64,000 nucleotides of DNA from positions 1 to 64,000 of the forward strand of contig JAGXGH010000052.1 in the NCBI GenBank assembly GCA_024636835.1, given 5' to 3'. The notes beneath the pieces are model-generated. The model worked only from the letters and a program-made list of their open reading frames with translations, did not search any database and had not been told where the DNA came from. Source of the stretch: Verrucomicrobiales bacterium. Lineage in GTDB: Bacteria > Verrucomicrobiota > Verrucomicrobiia > Verrucomicrobiales > SLCJ01. Positions 52,330 through 62,227 of the stretch are shown one piece after another. Each line of letters opens with the position of its first letter. The first letter of the stretch is position 1. A program made the translations under genes and the position numbers.

Positions 52330-53535
52330 ATGACTGACAATGCCCCAGTAACGCGGGCGGATTTTGACCGCTATCACGCTCCCAACTATGCACCTTCGGA
52401 TTTCGTTCCGTTGCGTGGTGAGGGATCGCGTGTCTGGGATGTGGACGGGAAGGATTACATCGATCTTGCCGGTGGGATTGCGGTGACGAGTGTCGGGCAT
52501 TGTCATCCCGAGGTGGTCAATGCTCTTGCCGATCAGGCAGGCAAGTTATGGCATGTGTCCAACTTGCACACCAACGAACCGGCCTTGAAGCTAGCCAAGC
52601 AATTGGTCGCCACGACATTTGCGGACAAAGTGTTGTTCTGTAACTCCGGTGCCGAGGCGAACGAAGGTGCTCTGAAGATGGCACGGCGTTGGGCATTCAA
52701 TGAGCACGGTGAGGAGAAAGACGAGATCATCTCATTCACCAATTCGTTCCATGGCAGGACATTGTTTACCGTGACGGCAGGCGGACAGCCGAAATATTCA
52801 CAGGGCTTCGGTCCATTGCCTGGCGCGATTACCCACCTTCCATTCAACGATATCGATGCCTTGAAAGCTGCAGTGTCGCAGAAAACGTGTGCGGTGATCA
52901 TTGAACCGATTCAAGGTGAGGGCGGAGTGAACCAGGCAACTACGGAATTTCTAGTAGCCGCGAGAGAACTTTGCGACGCCAATGATGCTGCGTTGATTTT
53001 TGATGAGGTCCAGACAGGAAACGGTCGGACGGGAAAGCTTTTCGCTTATGAAAATAGCGGGGTGGTGCCGGACATTATGAGCACCGCCAAGGGGATGGGT
53101 AACGGGTTTCCGATCGGTGCGGTGTTAGCGAAAGAAGAGTTCGCCAAACATCTCGTCCCGGGAACCCACGGCACGACTTATGGTGGAAATCCACTCGGCT
53201 GCGCAGTGGCGCTTGCCGTGCATAAAATCATTGCAGATGCGAACACTCTGGATGGCGTGATTTCCAAAGGCGATCACCTCAAAGAGGGCTTACGGAACAT
53301 GAACTTCTTTACCGAGGTTCGTGGCGCAGGACTCTTGATCGGTGCCGCTTTGCCTGAAACCCACAAGGGCAAGGCAGGTGAACTGGTGAAGCTCGCCGCA
53401 CAAAACGGCGTGCTCATGCTCGTCGCCGGTCCAGATGTCGTTCGTTTCGCGCCTTCGTTGCTTATTGAAGACGAGGTTCTCGATTCAGCGGTGGAGCGGA
53501 TCAAGTCAGCGGTGAGTGAGTTTTCTGCTGGTTAA
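52330..53535 (+). CDS. argD: Acetylornithine/succinyldiaminopimelate aminotransferase
   Basis: 401 residues of the class III PLP aminotransferases. The N-terminus includes 'YIDLAGGIAVTSVGHCHPEVV'; FCNSGAEANEGALKMAR and GRTLFTVTAGG, then LIFDEVQTGNGRTGKLFA and the lysine loop MSTAKGMGNGFPIGA identify the ArgD/AstC group. In arginine synthesis it transaminates acetylglutamate semialdehyde; it can also serve lysine synthesis. The 3' end overlaps the convergent vapC by 35 bp. Confidence 0.93.
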   Translation: MTDNAPVTRADFDRYHAPNYAPSDFVPLRGEGSRVWDVDGKDYIDLAGGIAVTSVGHCHPEVVNALADQAGKLWHVSNLHTNEPALKLAKQLVATTFADKVLFCNSGAEANEGALKMARRWAFNEHGEEKDEIISFTNSFHGRTLFTVTAGGQPKYSQGFGPLPGAITHLPFNDIDALKAAVSQKTCAVIIEPIQGEGGVNQATTEFLVAARELCDANDAALIFDEVQTGNGRTGKLFAYENSGVVPDIMSTAKGMGNGFPIGAVLAKEEFAKHLVPGTHGTTYGGNPLGCAVALAVHKIIADANTLDGVISKGDHLKEGLRNMNFFTEVRGAGLLIGAALPETHKGKAGELVKLAAQNGVLMLVAGPDVVRFAPSLLIEDEVLDSAVERIKSAVSEFSAG

Positions 53536-53938
53536 ACATCCCGTTATATCCCGGTTTGTAGAGACGGAGTCCGAGGGGTTGCGCCATTGCGTCAAAATGT
53601 TTATCCACCGCATACACCCGGCAGCCTTGCTCCAGTGTGATGGTGGCAATCAGCGCATCGTTCCATGGGATGGTGACGCCGTTTTTCCGCATCGTTGCCC
53701 AGTGGCTGGCCGCCTTGCGCCATAGCTTTTGATCGTTGGTGGCGTAGGGTAGGATGTTGAACCATTTTTGGATTTTCTCGCGCTCGTGCTCGCGCGCTCC
53801 GCCCAAAAACTCCAGCTCGACAGGCCCGCAGAGCGTCGCCTCGAATTCATCGAGTAAGCCTCGGACGGCAAGCTTCACTGCAGGATCTCCGTCGCGACGG
53901 AAGAACTCGATCCAAGTGCTAGTATCCACGATAACCAT
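53501..53938 (-). CDS. vapC: VapC-like PIN-domain toxin
   Basis: 145 residues. The PIN fold starts VIVDTSTWIEFF with Asp5 and continues with conserved acidic residues GPVELEFLGG (Glu), NDALIATITLEQG (Asp), AVDKHFDAM (Asp), the acidic quartet for Mg-dependent RNA cleavage. The antitoxin gene lies 14 bp upstream on the same strand (53953-54159). The last 35 bp overlap the 3' end of argD in the opposite orientation, a tight convergent arrangement. VapC proteins cut initiator tRNA or rRNA in studied systems; the target here is unknown. Confidence 0.9.
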   Translation of the reverse strand: MVIVDTSTWIEFFRRDGDPAVKLAVRGLLDEFEATLCGPVELEFLGGAREHEREKIQKWFNILPYATNDQKLWRKAASHWATMRKNGVTIPWNDALIATITLEQGCRVYAVDKHFDAMAQPLGLRLYKPGYNGMFNQQKTHSPLT

Positions 53939-53952
53939 GATGGGTACGTGGG

Positions 53953-54159
53953 CTAACGATCAACCGTTTCGATCTCGGCGTTGGTCAGGGGATAGTCTTC
54001 GAACTCACCTTCCATGACGCGGCGTCCGAACTCTCGAGCCAGCTGACGGCGGACGAACTCGGTGGCTGCCTTGGTGACGGCAGGCCCCTTCTTTTTCTCT
54101 CCGGTGAGCTTGATGACCTCTTCCAAGGTGGCTTCGTCAATGTCGACAGTGATTCTCAT
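53953..54159 (-). CDS. vapB: VapB-type antitoxin
   Basis: 68 residues from ATG 54159 (MRITVDIDEATLEEVIKLTG), chosen over the longer frame (from 54243) because it starts right at a ribbon-helix-helix N-strand. The RHH part is followed by a C-terminal toxin-binding tail (EGEFEDYPLTNAEIETVDR) typical of type II antitoxins of the VapB/DUF2191 group. It precedes vapC by 14 bp and is expected to autorepress its promoter; the palindrome TACCGGTA at 54162-54169 directly before the ATG may be the operator. Confidence 0.87.
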   Translation of the reverse strand: MRITVDIDEATLEEVIKLTGEKKKGPAVTKAATEFVRRQLAREFGRRVMEGEFEDYPLTNAEIETVDR

Positions 54160-54161
54160 TA

Positions 54162-54169
54162 TACCGGTA
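54162..54169. promoter_or_regulatory. Palindrome TACCGGTA at the vapB start, possible operator
   Basis: Perfect 8-bp palindrome 2 bp before the vapB start codon. Autorepression by the VapB RHH dimer would explain it. Confidence 0.4.
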
Positions 54170-54315
54170 AAGTAATCAAAAAGATGATTTTTAACAAGTT
54201 GAAAGATGAAAATCGAGTCATTTGAAGTTTCGTTAAGATTCACGAGTTAGGCTAAAAATTCCGCCTGATCGCTGAATTTCTTTGATCGAGAGCTTGTCGG
54301 GGCTAGGTTCTCTGC

Positions 54316-55947
54316 ATGGCCGATAAGCCCTTCTTTTACCAACCGCCGTTTCCTTTGGGTCCAGACAAGACCGAATATGAATGCCTGAGTAGTGAGCACG
54401 TCAGCACCGTCGATTTTGATGGTCGCGAGATGCTAAAAATCGAGCCGGAAGCGCTCACGCTGCTCGCCAACGAGGCGTCGAAAGCGATTTCGTTCATGCT
54501 TCGTTCGTCGCACCTCGAGCAGGTCGCCGCCATCCTCGATGATGAAGAGGCAACCGATAACGACCGCATGGTGGCGCTCAACCTACTACGTAACGCGGAG
54601 ATTGCTGCCCGTGGAATTTTGCCCGCCTGCCAAGACACGGGCACCGCCATCGTGATGGGCAAAAAAGGGCAAACGGTGTGGACGGGTGTGGACGACGCCG
54701 AGTTCATTTCGAAAGGCATCTACAAGACATACACCGAAGAGAACCTGCGCTACTCGCAGACTGTTCCGTTGACGATGTATGACGAGACGAATTCCAAGAC
54801 GAACTTGCCTGCGCAAATCGATCTTCTTGCTACGTCGGGCGATGAATACTCGTTTCTCTTCGTCAACAAAGGTGGCGGGTCGGCGAACAAAACGTTCCTC
54901 TATCAAGAGACCAAGGCGTTATTAAATCCCAAGCGTATGCGCGAGTTCTGTATCGAGAAGATGCGCTCGCTTGGCACTGCCGCATGTCCTCCGTATCACC
55001 TTGCTCTGGTGATTGGTGGAACGTCCGCGGAGACCTGTCTGAAAACCGTCAAGCTGGCATCGACCCGCTACTACGACGAACTTCCCACCGAAGGCAACGA
55101 ACATGGTCAGGCATTTCGCGATCTTGAGTTGGAGAAGGAGTTGCTTCAGGTGGCTCGCGAAATTGGAATTGGCGCGCAGTTTGGTGGAAAATATTTCGCT
55201 CTCGACGTGCGGGTGATTCGCCTGCCACGTCACGGTGCGTCCTGCCCCGTGGGTATCGGTGTGTCGTGTTCTGCCGACCGTCAAGCGAAAGCGAAGATCA
55301 CCAAGGATGGCATTTTCCTCGAAAAGCTCGAAAAGAACCCTGGTCGTTTCATTCCGGAGAAGTATCGCGATTGGAAATTCTCAGGTGTGAAGATTGATCT
55401 GAACGAAGGGATGGAGAAAACGCTGGCGACGCTCACCAAGTATCCTGTGACCACTCCGGTGGCACTGAATGGAACGATCATCGTCGCTCGCGACATCGCA
55501 CACGCCAAGCTCAAGGAGCGGTTGGAAGCCGAAGGCGAATTGCCTCAGTATTTCAAGGACTACCCGGTTTATTACGCGGGCCCTGCCAAGAAGCCTGATG
55601 GTCTCGCCTCTGGTTCGTTCGGTCCAACGACGGCAGGTCGGATGGACGGTTATGTCGATCTGTTCCAAGCCGCTGGCGGTTCGATGGTGATGCTCGCCAA
55701 AGGCAATCGTAGCCAACAAGTGACCGACGCGTGCAAAAAGCACGGTGGGTTCTATCTCGGATCGATGGGTGGCCCAGCCGCGCTTCTCGCCCAAAACCAC
55801 ATCAAATCGGTGGAAGTCGTCGAGTATCCCGAACTCGGCATGGAAGCGGTCTGGAAGATCGAAGTCGAAGACTTCCCAGCCTTCATCCTCGTCGACGACA
55901 AAGGGAATGACTTCTTCGAACAGATCCGCCAATGCCCTGTCTGCTGA
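54316..55947 (+). CDS. Fumarate hydratase, class I (Fe-S type)
   Basis: 543 residues; single-chain class I hydro-lyase (fused alpha and beta parts). The [4Fe-4S] Cys ligands are in [15 protein letters not shown] and in the later SLGTAACPP and [12 protein letters not shown] segments; [48 protein letters not shown] and [20 protein letters not shown] (conserved C-terminal parts) fit FumA/FumB. A tartrate-dehydratase role is possible but less likely at this length and with the fused layout. It is redundant with fumC at 41390; Fe-S enzymes of this class fail in oxidative stress, when FumC can take over. Confidence 0.9.
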   Translation: MADKPFFYQPPFPLGPDKTEYECLSSEHVSTVDFDGREMLKIEPEALTLLANEASKAISFMLRSSHLEQVAAILDDEEATDNDRMVALNLLRNAEIAARGILPACQDTGTAIVMGKKGQTVWTGVDDAEFISKGIYKTYTEENLRYSQTVPLTMYDETNSKTNLPAQIDLLATSGDEYSFLFVNKGGGSANKTFLYQETKALLNPKRMREFCIEKMRSLGTAACPPYHLALVIGGTSAETCLKTVKLASTRYYDELPTEGNEHGQAFRDLELEKELLQVAREIGIGAQFGGKYFALDVRVIRLPRHGASCPVGIGVSCSADRQAKAKITKDGIFLEKLEKNPGRFIPEKYRDWKFSGVKIDLNEGMEKTLATLTKYPVTTPVALNGTIIVARDIAHAKLKERLEAEGELPQYFKDYPVYYAGPAKKPDGLASGSFGPTTAGRMDGYVDLFQAAGGSMVMLAKGNRSQQVTDACKKHGGFYLGSMGGPAALLAQNHIKSVEVVEYPELGMEAVWKIEVEDFPAFILVDDKGNDFFEQIRQCPVC

Positions 55948-55968
55948 ACGAGCGCGATCCGCGCTGGG

Positions 55969-56182
55969 AGGATTGGAAGTGGCGGTTGGGGGTGGTTTGC
56001 AGACCACCCGGTTGCCGTGTGGGCTTGTGAGCGGATGCCGCTCTGCAGGATTGGAAGCGGCGGTTGGGGGTGGTTTGTAGACCACCCGGTTGCCGTGTCG
56101 GCTTGTGAGCGGATGCCGCTCTTCAGGATTGGAAGCGGCGGGTGAGGGTGGTTTGTAACCCGCTCGGATGCCGTGTCGGCTG
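55969..56182 (+). repeat. 78-bp tandem array, 2.7 units
   Basis: Three direct copies start at 55969, 56047 and 56125 (AGGATTGGAAGYGGCGG...); the last is cut short at about 56182. Each contains a GGTGGT/ACCACC hairpin and a GGATGCCGCTC end. It starts 22 bp behind the class I fumarase and may act as its terminator region. Confidence 0.9.
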
Positions 56183-56245
56183 GAGCTTGTTTGAATAGGT
56201 CTTACGGCTCCTATAAGTCCTATGGAAGTTGTCTCTGCTTAGCGG

Positions 56246-56737
56246 CTACACTTCAACGTGATCCATCGTATTACGATGTGTATCGTAGATGCCGATGGTG
56301 GGTGGGCCCAGGCGGCCCATGACTTCTCCCGGATTGGCGAGGAGGATGTTGCCGATGTGTTCTGCGTGGGCAATGTGATTGTGGCCGTAAAGTACGGCAT
56401 CGTGCTCGCCGGACTTGGCGATAGGTTTGGCGATTTCCGGATAGTGTGTGAGAAAGATGTCGCGCTCGTCGATGACCAATTGGGCGAATTGACCGTGGAG
56501 AGTGACGTGTGGATGTTTCGCAGCAATCTGACAAAGAAGAAATTGATCGCCATCGTTATTGCCAAAAATGGCGTCGACCACACCGTTGAACTCAGTCGCC
56601 ATCTGGTTCAGTGAGAAAGGTGCACAGAAATCACCTAAGAAGAGTAATCGGCCACATCCTGCCTGATTGGCCGCGAAGGTGGCGCGTGACAAATGATCGA
56701 GCCTGTCGTGGATATCAGAGAGAACGGCGATTTTCAT
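56246..56737 (-). CDS. YfcE/MJ0936-type metallophosphoesterase
   Basis: 163 residues, the full length of this compact family. Metal-binding motifs are in order: MKIAVLSDIHDRLDHL (DIH), LLFLGDFCAP (GD), IFGNND (GNND), THYPE (H) and VLYGHNHIAHAE (GHNH). It is a Mn-dependent phosphodiesterase of the YfcE type, acting on small phosphodiesters in the cytoplasm; the natural substrate is uncertain. It lies 84 bp downstream of pyk on the same strand. Unlike the phosphoesterase remnant at 10717, all motifs are present. Confidence 0.9.
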   Translation of the reverse strand: MKIAVLSDIHDRLDHLSRATFAANQAGCGRLLFLGDFCAPFSLNQMATEFNGVVDAIFGNNDGDQFLLCQIAAKHPHVTLHGQFAQLVIDERDIFLTHYPEIAKPIAKSGEHDAVLYGHNHIAHAEHIGNILLANPGEVMGRLGPPTIGIYDTHRNTMDHVEV

Positions 56738-56821
56738 GGCGGTGGTGATGGAATAGTGTCCGACTTACGAACCCTTCGATCACCCCTAGCGATAACAAAT
56801 CTTGCCTTTTTAGGCAATGAA

Positions 56822-58249
56822 CTATGCTTCGTAGAGCAAAATGGATTCAGTGACGTATTCGTCTTGAAGGATGTCGGAAACAATCACCAGTGGGTCACCG
56901 GGTTGGGCGAGCCCTTTGGCGCGTAGATAAGTGATGGCATTTCGAATCAGTTCCTTGGCGTTGTTGGCAAACTCGAGGTGGAATGCGTGGATGCCGCGGC
57001 TTAGGGCAAGCCCTCGGCACACGTGTTCATCTTCTGCGAACGCGTAAACAGGTGAGGTCTTCGGGCGGTATGAGCAGAGGTTTTGCGCCATGATACCGCG
57101 ACGGGTAAAGACGACGATCTTGCTGTTTGGTAACTCGTTTGCCATCACAACGGCGGATTTGCAGGTGAGCATTTTGGTGTCTCTGGCCTTCAATGACTCT
57201 TCGAATCCAAGCCCGCCGGAGCGTTCGATTCTACGGGAAATTCTATCGAGCACTTCGACACATTTGAGTGGGTAGCGCCCGACTGAACTTTCGCCGGAGA
57301 GCATGATGGCATCGGCTTGCTCGAACACAGCATTCGAAACGTCAGTGACTTCCGCCCGCGTTGGCGTTGGGTTTTCGATCATGCTTTCGAGCATGTGAGT
57401 AGCGACGATCACCCGCTTGCCTGCGGCGTGGCACTTTTTAATGAGGAGCCGTTGAATGATGGGAAGCTCTTCGTAGGCCACTTCGATTCCCAAGTCGCCA
57501 CGAGCGATCATGACGGCATCGGTTTCATTTATGATGGCGTTGATGTTGCGGATCGCTTCCTGGTCTTCAATTTTTGCGACGATTTTCGGTGAGGCTTTGC
57601 GTTCTGCGAGGAAGGCACGCACCTCACGGATGTGCTCGGGGCCGCGGACGAAGGAAATGGCCACGTAGTCGAGATTGAGGTTCGCCCCCAATCGGGCGTC
57701 GTCGCGATCTTTGTCTGTCATCGCGGGAAGGTTGAGCTTTACGCCCGGAAGGTTGATGTGACGGCGGGATCCGAGTTCACCCTCGGTGAGAACCTTGCAC
57801 CGGATGTGGGTGTCAGATTTTTGGATGATTTCGAAAAGTAGCATGCCGTTATCGACGACGATGCTGTCCCCGACTGACACGTCCCTTGGAAGGTCGTCGT
57901 AGTTGACTGTGGTGCTCATTTCCATCGTCGGCTTTGCATCGCGATGGCGGATTTCCACCTCGTCGCCGACTGTCAGTTTGAACGGTTCTTCGAGATCGCC
58001 TGTGCGGATGGACGGTCCTTGAAGATCCATCAGGATGCCAACCTGTGTGCCTTTTTCCGCGGAAATCTTGCGGATTCGTGACACGACCGTATGCACCCAA
58101 TCATGTCTGCCGTGGCTCATGTTTAGGCGGATGATATTCGTACCGTGATCGATGAGCTCGCTGATCATTTCTTCGGAATCAGTAGCGGGACCGAGAGTGA
58201 TAATGATCTTCGTCTTACGGACGTCTGTGTTGATGTTTAGGTCATTCAT
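56822..58249 (-). CDS. pyk: Pyruvate kinase
   Basis: 475 residues from ATG 58249 (MNDLNINTDVRKTKIIITLG); the longer open frame upstream is a shadow of the glgX region. Conserved blocks: IIRLNMSHGRHDW, VGILMDLQGPSIRTGDL, the signature SPKIVAKIEDQEAI, MIARGDLGIEV, TPTRAEVTDVSNAVFEQADAIMLSGESSVGRYP in pieces (TRAEVTDVSNAV and MLSGESSVG), and a C-terminal domain. It forms pyruvate and ATP from PEP. It starts 23 bp after the glgX stop, so both are likely one operon linking glycogen breakdown with glycolysis. Confidence 0.96.
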   Translation of the reverse strand: MNDLNINTDVRKTKIIITLGPATDSEEMISELIDHGTNIIRLNMSHGRHDWVHTVVSRIRKISAEKGTQVGILMDLQGPSIRTGDLEEPFKLTVGDEVEIRHRDAKPTMEMSTTVNYDDLPRDVSVGDSIVVDNGMLLFEIIQKSDTHIRCKVLTEGELGSRRHINLPGVKLNLPAMTDKDRDDARLGANLNLDYVAISFVRGPEHIREVRAFLAERKASPKIVAKIEDQEAIRNINAIINETDAVMIARGDLGIEVAYEELPIIQRLLIKKCHAAGKRVIVATHMLESMIENPTPTRAEVTDVSNAVFEQADAIMLSGESSVGRYPLKCVEVLDRISRRIERSGGLGFEESLKARDTKMLTCKSAVVMANELPNSKIVVFTRRGIMAQNLCSYRPKTSPVYAFAEDEHVCRGLALSRGIHAFHLEFANNAKELIRNAITYLRAKGLAQPGDPLVIVSDILQDEYVTESILLYEA

Positions 58250-58272
58250 GATGAGATGGGCTTGAGGGAAAG

Positions 58273-60465
58273 TCAGAGAGTCGGAGGCGCTTGGGCTTCT
58301 AGTTCGGTGCCTCGGGCGAGGCGGAATAGCGCGAGTGAGTAGGGGATCATCGAGAAGCTTTGTCCCGCGGAAAGCTGCGGTTGGGGGACATCGAAAAAAC
58401 CGTTGTGGTCTGCGGTGTGGATGATGGGTTCCCACAGCACGTTCGTTGCGCCTGGTAAACGGAACGTTTGCGATACGCGTCCAGCATGCACGAGAACGAG
58501 GAAGCACCGGTCTTGCCGGGATACCTTCCAATCGCGCTTTTGACTGTGAGCGAGACCGGAGAGAAGCATGCCCATCGAGTGGTTTTCGAGGGTGTGCCAG
58601 TCGCTAATCTGCATTGGTGAGCCATCGACGGTGAGCCAGAGAACGTCACGTGCCATGGTGCCTCGTAGCGAGTTACCGTGGAGATAACGTGATTTTGAAA
58701 AGATACTGTGTTTCTTGCGCAGGTCTATCAGGCGGCGGGTGAATTGATGGAGGTCTTTGCCGTCTTCATCGAGTTCCCAATTCACCCATGAGACTTCGTT
58801 GTCCTGACAGTAGGCGTTGTTGTTACCGCCTTGGGTGCGTCCTAATTCGTCGCCAGCGAGGAGGAAGGGCACGCCTTGTGAGAGGAATAGTGTGGCGATG
58901 AAATTACGCTGTTGGCGCCGGCGAAGTGCAAGAATTTCGGGATCGTTAGTAGATCCTTCGACTCCGTGGTTCCACGATGCGTTGTGGGCTTCACCGTCGC
59001 GGTTGCCTTCGTTGTTCGCTTCGTTGTGCTTGTCGTTGTAGGAAACGAGATCGCGCAAGGTGAAGCCGTCATGACAGGTGATGAAGTTTACACTGTGGAT
59101 GGGCTGTACGAATGATCCATAGAAGTCCTCGGAACCGGTGAGGCGTGACGCAAGGTTTGCCAGCTCGCCCTGATCGCCTTTCCAAAAACTGCGCACGTGA
59201 TCGCGATATTTTCCATTGAGCTCGGAGAACGGCTCGGGGAAATTGCCCACCTGATACCCGCCGTAGCCAGTGTCCCATGGTTCGGCGATCAGTTTTACTG
59301 TCGATAGCACGGGGTCCTGTTGGATCGCGCGGAAGAACGCACCGTTTCTGCTGAACCCGTCTGACTCGCGTCCCAGAGTCGCGGCGAGATCGAATCGAAA
59401 TCCATCCACATGCATTTCGGTCACCCAGTAGCGGAGGGAATCGAGCACCATCTGGAGCACGCGTGGGTGGCGGGTGTCCAGTGTGTTGCCGGTGCCGGTC
59501 ATGTCGGCATAGCGATCGACGTGGCCGCGTTCGAGTCGGTAGTAGGCGTGGTTGTCTAACCCTCGGAAACAGAGTGTCGGTCCGAGATGGTTTCCTTCGC
59601 AGGTGTGGTTGTAAACGACGTCGAGAATCACTTCGATTCCGTCCGAGTGAAGAGCTTTGACCATTCCCTTGAACTCGCGCACCGGTCCGTCGCCAAACTT
59701 GTCCGCAGCGTATTCAATATGGGGAGCGAAAAACCCAAGCGACTGATACCCCCAGTAGTTGGTTAATCCACGCTCGACGAGGAATTCGTCATCGAGATGG
59801 AAGTGCACCGGCATCAGTTGGACCGATGTGACGCCGAGTTCCCGAAGGTGTTTGCGCGCCGCGTCCGAGGCAAGCCCCGCATACGTGCCGCGCAATTCTT
59901 CAGGCACACCGGGATGGAGTTTGGTGATGCCTTTGACGTGCGTTTCGTAAATGATGGTCTCTGCCATCGGAATGAGCTGGTGGGTGTCGCCCTGCCAGTC
60001 GAAGCCATCGTCAATGACCACGCAGCGTGGCATCAGCGGCGCGGTGTCAGTCATTTCCATCGATCCATCGGGAAGGCTGCCGCTGAGTTCAGGTGCGCCT
60101 TCGAGGGTTTTCGTCAGAAGTTTGGCGTAGGGGTCAACCAGCAGTTTATGCGGGTTGAAGCGATATCCATTCTCTGGCTCGTAGGGGCCATAGGCGCGAA
60201 GGCCGTAATGTGCGCCTACCGAAATACCGGGAACAAATACATGCCAAACTCCTGTGGTGCGACGCGGACATCGGATGCGGGCGATTTCTCGCTGTGGATC
60301 GTTGGGATCGAACAAACAGACGTCCATCGCGCTGGAGTTCTCGGAAAAGATCGCGAAATTCACTCCACCGTTGCGCGGCGTTGCGCCGAGAGGAAACGGG
60401 TGACCGGCGACGATGGCTGACGGCGTGGATGGGGAGATGAGCGTGGTTGACAATTGAACAGACAT
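58273..60465 (-). CDS. glgX: Glycogen debranching enzyme GlgX (alpha-1,6-glucosidase)
   Basis: 730 residues from ATG 60465 (MSVQLSTTLISPSTPSAIVAG). A CBM48-like N-domain (PLGATPRNGGVNFAIFSENSS) precedes the GH13 barrel: VILDVVYNHTCEGN, VDGFRFDLAATLG (nucleophile Asp), LIAEPWDTGYGGYQVG (acid/base Glu), FITCHDGFTLRDLVSYNDKHNEAN in pieces (CHDGFTL, YNDKHNEANNEGN). The order and length fit GH13_11 isoamylase-type GlgX. It cleaves alpha-1,6 branches left by phosphorylase. The product glucose enters the glycolytic pathway used by the next gene, pyk. Confidence 0.95.
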   Translation of the reverse strand: MSVQLSTTLISPSTPSAIVAGHPFPLGATPRNGGVNFAIFSENSSAMDVCLFDPNDPQREIARIRCPRRTTGVWHVFVPGISVGAHYGLRAYGPYEPENGYRFNPHKLLVDPYAKLLTKTLEGAPELSGSLPDGSMEMTDTAPLMPRCVVIDDGFDWQGDTHQLIPMAETIIYETHVKGITKLHPGVPEELRGTYAGLASDAARKHLRELGVTSVQLMPVHFHLDDEFLVERGLTNYWGYQSLGFFAPHIEYAADKFGDGPVREFKGMVKALHSDGIEVILDVVYNHTCEGNHLGPTLCFRGLDNHAYYRLERGHVDRYADMTGTGNTLDTRHPRVLQMVLDSLRYWVTEMHVDGFRFDLAATLGRESDGFSRNGAFFRAIQQDPVLSTVKLIAEPWDTGYGGYQVGNFPEPFSELNGKYRDHVRSFWKGDQGELANLASRLTGSEDFYGSFVQPIHSVNFITCHDGFTLRDLVSYNDKHNEANNEGNRDGEAHNASWNHGVEGSTNDPEILALRRRQQRNFIATLFLSQGVPFLLAGDELGRTQGGNNNAYCQDNEVSWVNWELDEDGKDLHQFTRRLIDLRKKHSIFSKSRYLHGNSLRGTMARDVLWLTVDGSPMQISDWHTLENHSMGMLLSGLAHSQKRDWKVSRQDRCFLVLVHAGRVSQTFRLPGATNVLWEPIIHTADHNGFFDVPQPQLSAGQSFSMIPYSLALFRLARGTELEAQAPPTL

Positions 60466-60794
60466 AGTTGAGTGCCCTACACCTTTGCGGCATCGGGTAG
60501 GGAACCGCAAGTGAGGATGAGGTGTATTGTAGGCATGGATTTCTCGTATGATTATGTGGAAATATCTACTTCTCTCTTGGTAGGCTGACGGCGGTGCTCA
60601 AAGCTGTTTATGTATCCCGTTGATCGAAGGATCCCTCAAATGTCCCATATTTAGGTGTATGGAAAGCATGTTCTCTGCCAAAGATCATTAAATCTGGAGA
60701 TCAACATGCGGGTTGGAGCTTCTAGGTTCAGATTGGCGGTTTTTTCACCAATGATCGCCCTTGTCTGGCGGTCACGGCGCGATACATTGCGCGC
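60466..60794. other. Intergenic DNA between glgX and the M20 peptidase
   Basis: 329 bp, divergent promoter region. No gene, repeat or clear promoter was recognised; a TCATTAAATCTGGAGATCAAC-type stretch is AT-rich. Confidence 0.45.
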
Positions 60795-62135
60795 ATGACG
60801 CCTGAACTCTCGCAACTCTTCGAATTTCTCCGTTTCCCCAGTATATCCACCGATAGTCGCCACAAGGGTGATGTGCGCGCGTGCGCGGAATGGCTCGATG
60901 CCAAGTTGACCGGCATGGGGCTGACAAGCACGATTCACGAAACGGCTGGGCATCCCATTGTCGTAGCCAGAAACCAGCATGTTGAAGGGAAGCTCAATCT
61001 GATGATCTACGGACATTATGATGTGCAGCCAGTCGATCCTGTGGAACTCTGGGCGAGTCCACCGTTTGAGCCGGAGATCCGCGATGGAAAAATCTACGCA
61101 CGAGGAGCCACCGACAACAAAGGACAGATGTTCGCCCACGTTCTCGGTGTGGAAAAAGCGCTTGCTGATGGAGAACTACCTGTCAATTTGACCCTTCTTT
61201 TTGAAGGTGAGGAAGAAATTGGCAGTAAAAACCTCACGCCCTTCCTCGAGGCTCATCGCGAGGAGCTGGCCTGCGATGTGATCGCGGTGTCCGACACAGG
61301 AATGGTCGGACCCGGCATTCCGACAATGGGTTATGGTCTGCGTGGCATTACTTGCGGCGAAGTGATCGTGACTGGTCCGTCGAGCGATCTTCACTCTGGT
61401 GTTTACGGAGGTTCGGTGATGAATCCTGTCACTGCCGTCGCACGCATCGTGGCGAGTTTGCACGACGCGGACGAAAAGGTCGCCATCGATGGGTTCTATT
61501 CAGATGTGGCTCCGCTAGAAGACTGGGAGCGCGAGGCGTGGAGCAAAGTGCCCTTTGGCGAAAAAGAATACCTCGCTGAAACCGGTGCGCCGGCATCCGT
61601 GGGCGAAGCCGGATATACCGTAGCCGAGCGTCTTTGGGGGCGCCCAACGGCCGAAGTCAATGGCATTGGAGGTGGGTACCAGGGAGAGGGAAGTAAGACG
61701 GTCATCGCTCGTGAGGCAATGGCCAAGCTCTCGTTCCGCCTTGTTCCCGGTCAGGATCCCGACGATATTCTCGACAAGGTTGAGGCGCATGTCATGGCGA
61801 ATGCACCTAAGGGAGTGGATGTGAAATTTGTCCGAGGTCACTCTGGTGAGCCCTATCTCAACGACCCGCATTCCGATTATGGAAAGGCCGCGCAAGCCTC
61901 ACTCGCCACGACCTTCGGCAAAGAGCCGGTGTTGATTCGTGAAGGCGGAAGCATCCCCATTATCAACACCTTCAAGACCATTCTCGGCGCGGATTCCTTG
62001 ATGCTTGGCTTGGCGGTTCCCGGGTGCAAAATTCACGCGCCAAACGAGAGCTTCAACGTGGAAAATTTCGAGGCAGGCATAGAACTCAACCAGGAATTGA
62101 TCCGTCGACTTGGTGCACTCGGTAAAAAATCTTAG
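60795..62135 (+). CDS. M20-family dipeptidase
   Basis: 446 residues. Zinc ligands and catalytic residues of the M20 fold: IYGHYDVQPVDP (His, Asp), ARGATDNKGQMFAHV (bridging Asp), LLFEGEEEIGSKNL (catalytic Glu and Glu ligand), GYGLRGITCGEVIVTGPSSDLHSGVYGG as the dimerization/lid domain in parts (LRGITCGEV, SSDLHSGVYGG) and a final CKIHAPNESF with the last His. Closest to the dipeptidase/carnosinase-like PepV/CPG2 set. It hydrolyses dipeptides in the cytoplasm, probably for peptide nutrition or turnover. Confidence 0.92.
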   Translation: MTPELSQLFEFLRFPSISTDSRHKGDVRACAEWLDAKLTGMGLTSTIHETAGHPIVVARNQHVEGKLNLMIYGHYDVQPVDPVELWASPPFEPEIRDGKIYARGATDNKGQMFAHVLGVEKALADGELPVNLTLLFEGEEEIGSKNLTPFLEAHREELACDVIAVSDTGMVGPGIPTMGYGLRGITCGEVIVTGPSSDLHSGVYGGSVMNPVTAVARIVASLHDADEKVAIDGFYSDVAPLEDWEREAWSKVPFGEKEYLAETGAPASVGEAGYTVAERLWGRPTAEVNGIGGGYQGEGSKTVIAREAMAKLSFRLVPGQDPDDILDKVEAHVMANAPKGVDVKFVRGHSGEPYLNDPHSDYGKAAQASLATTFGKEPVLIREGGSIPIINTFKTILGADSLMLGLAVPGCKIHAPNESFNVENFEAGIELNQELIRRLGALGKKS

Positions 62136-62227
62136 CTGGTGGCGCGAAAGAATTGAATGGTAGCCTACGAATTTTCGTCGTAATGGGTGCCAATCCCTTG
62201 GCGTTATCTCCTCTGAATCAGATTATC

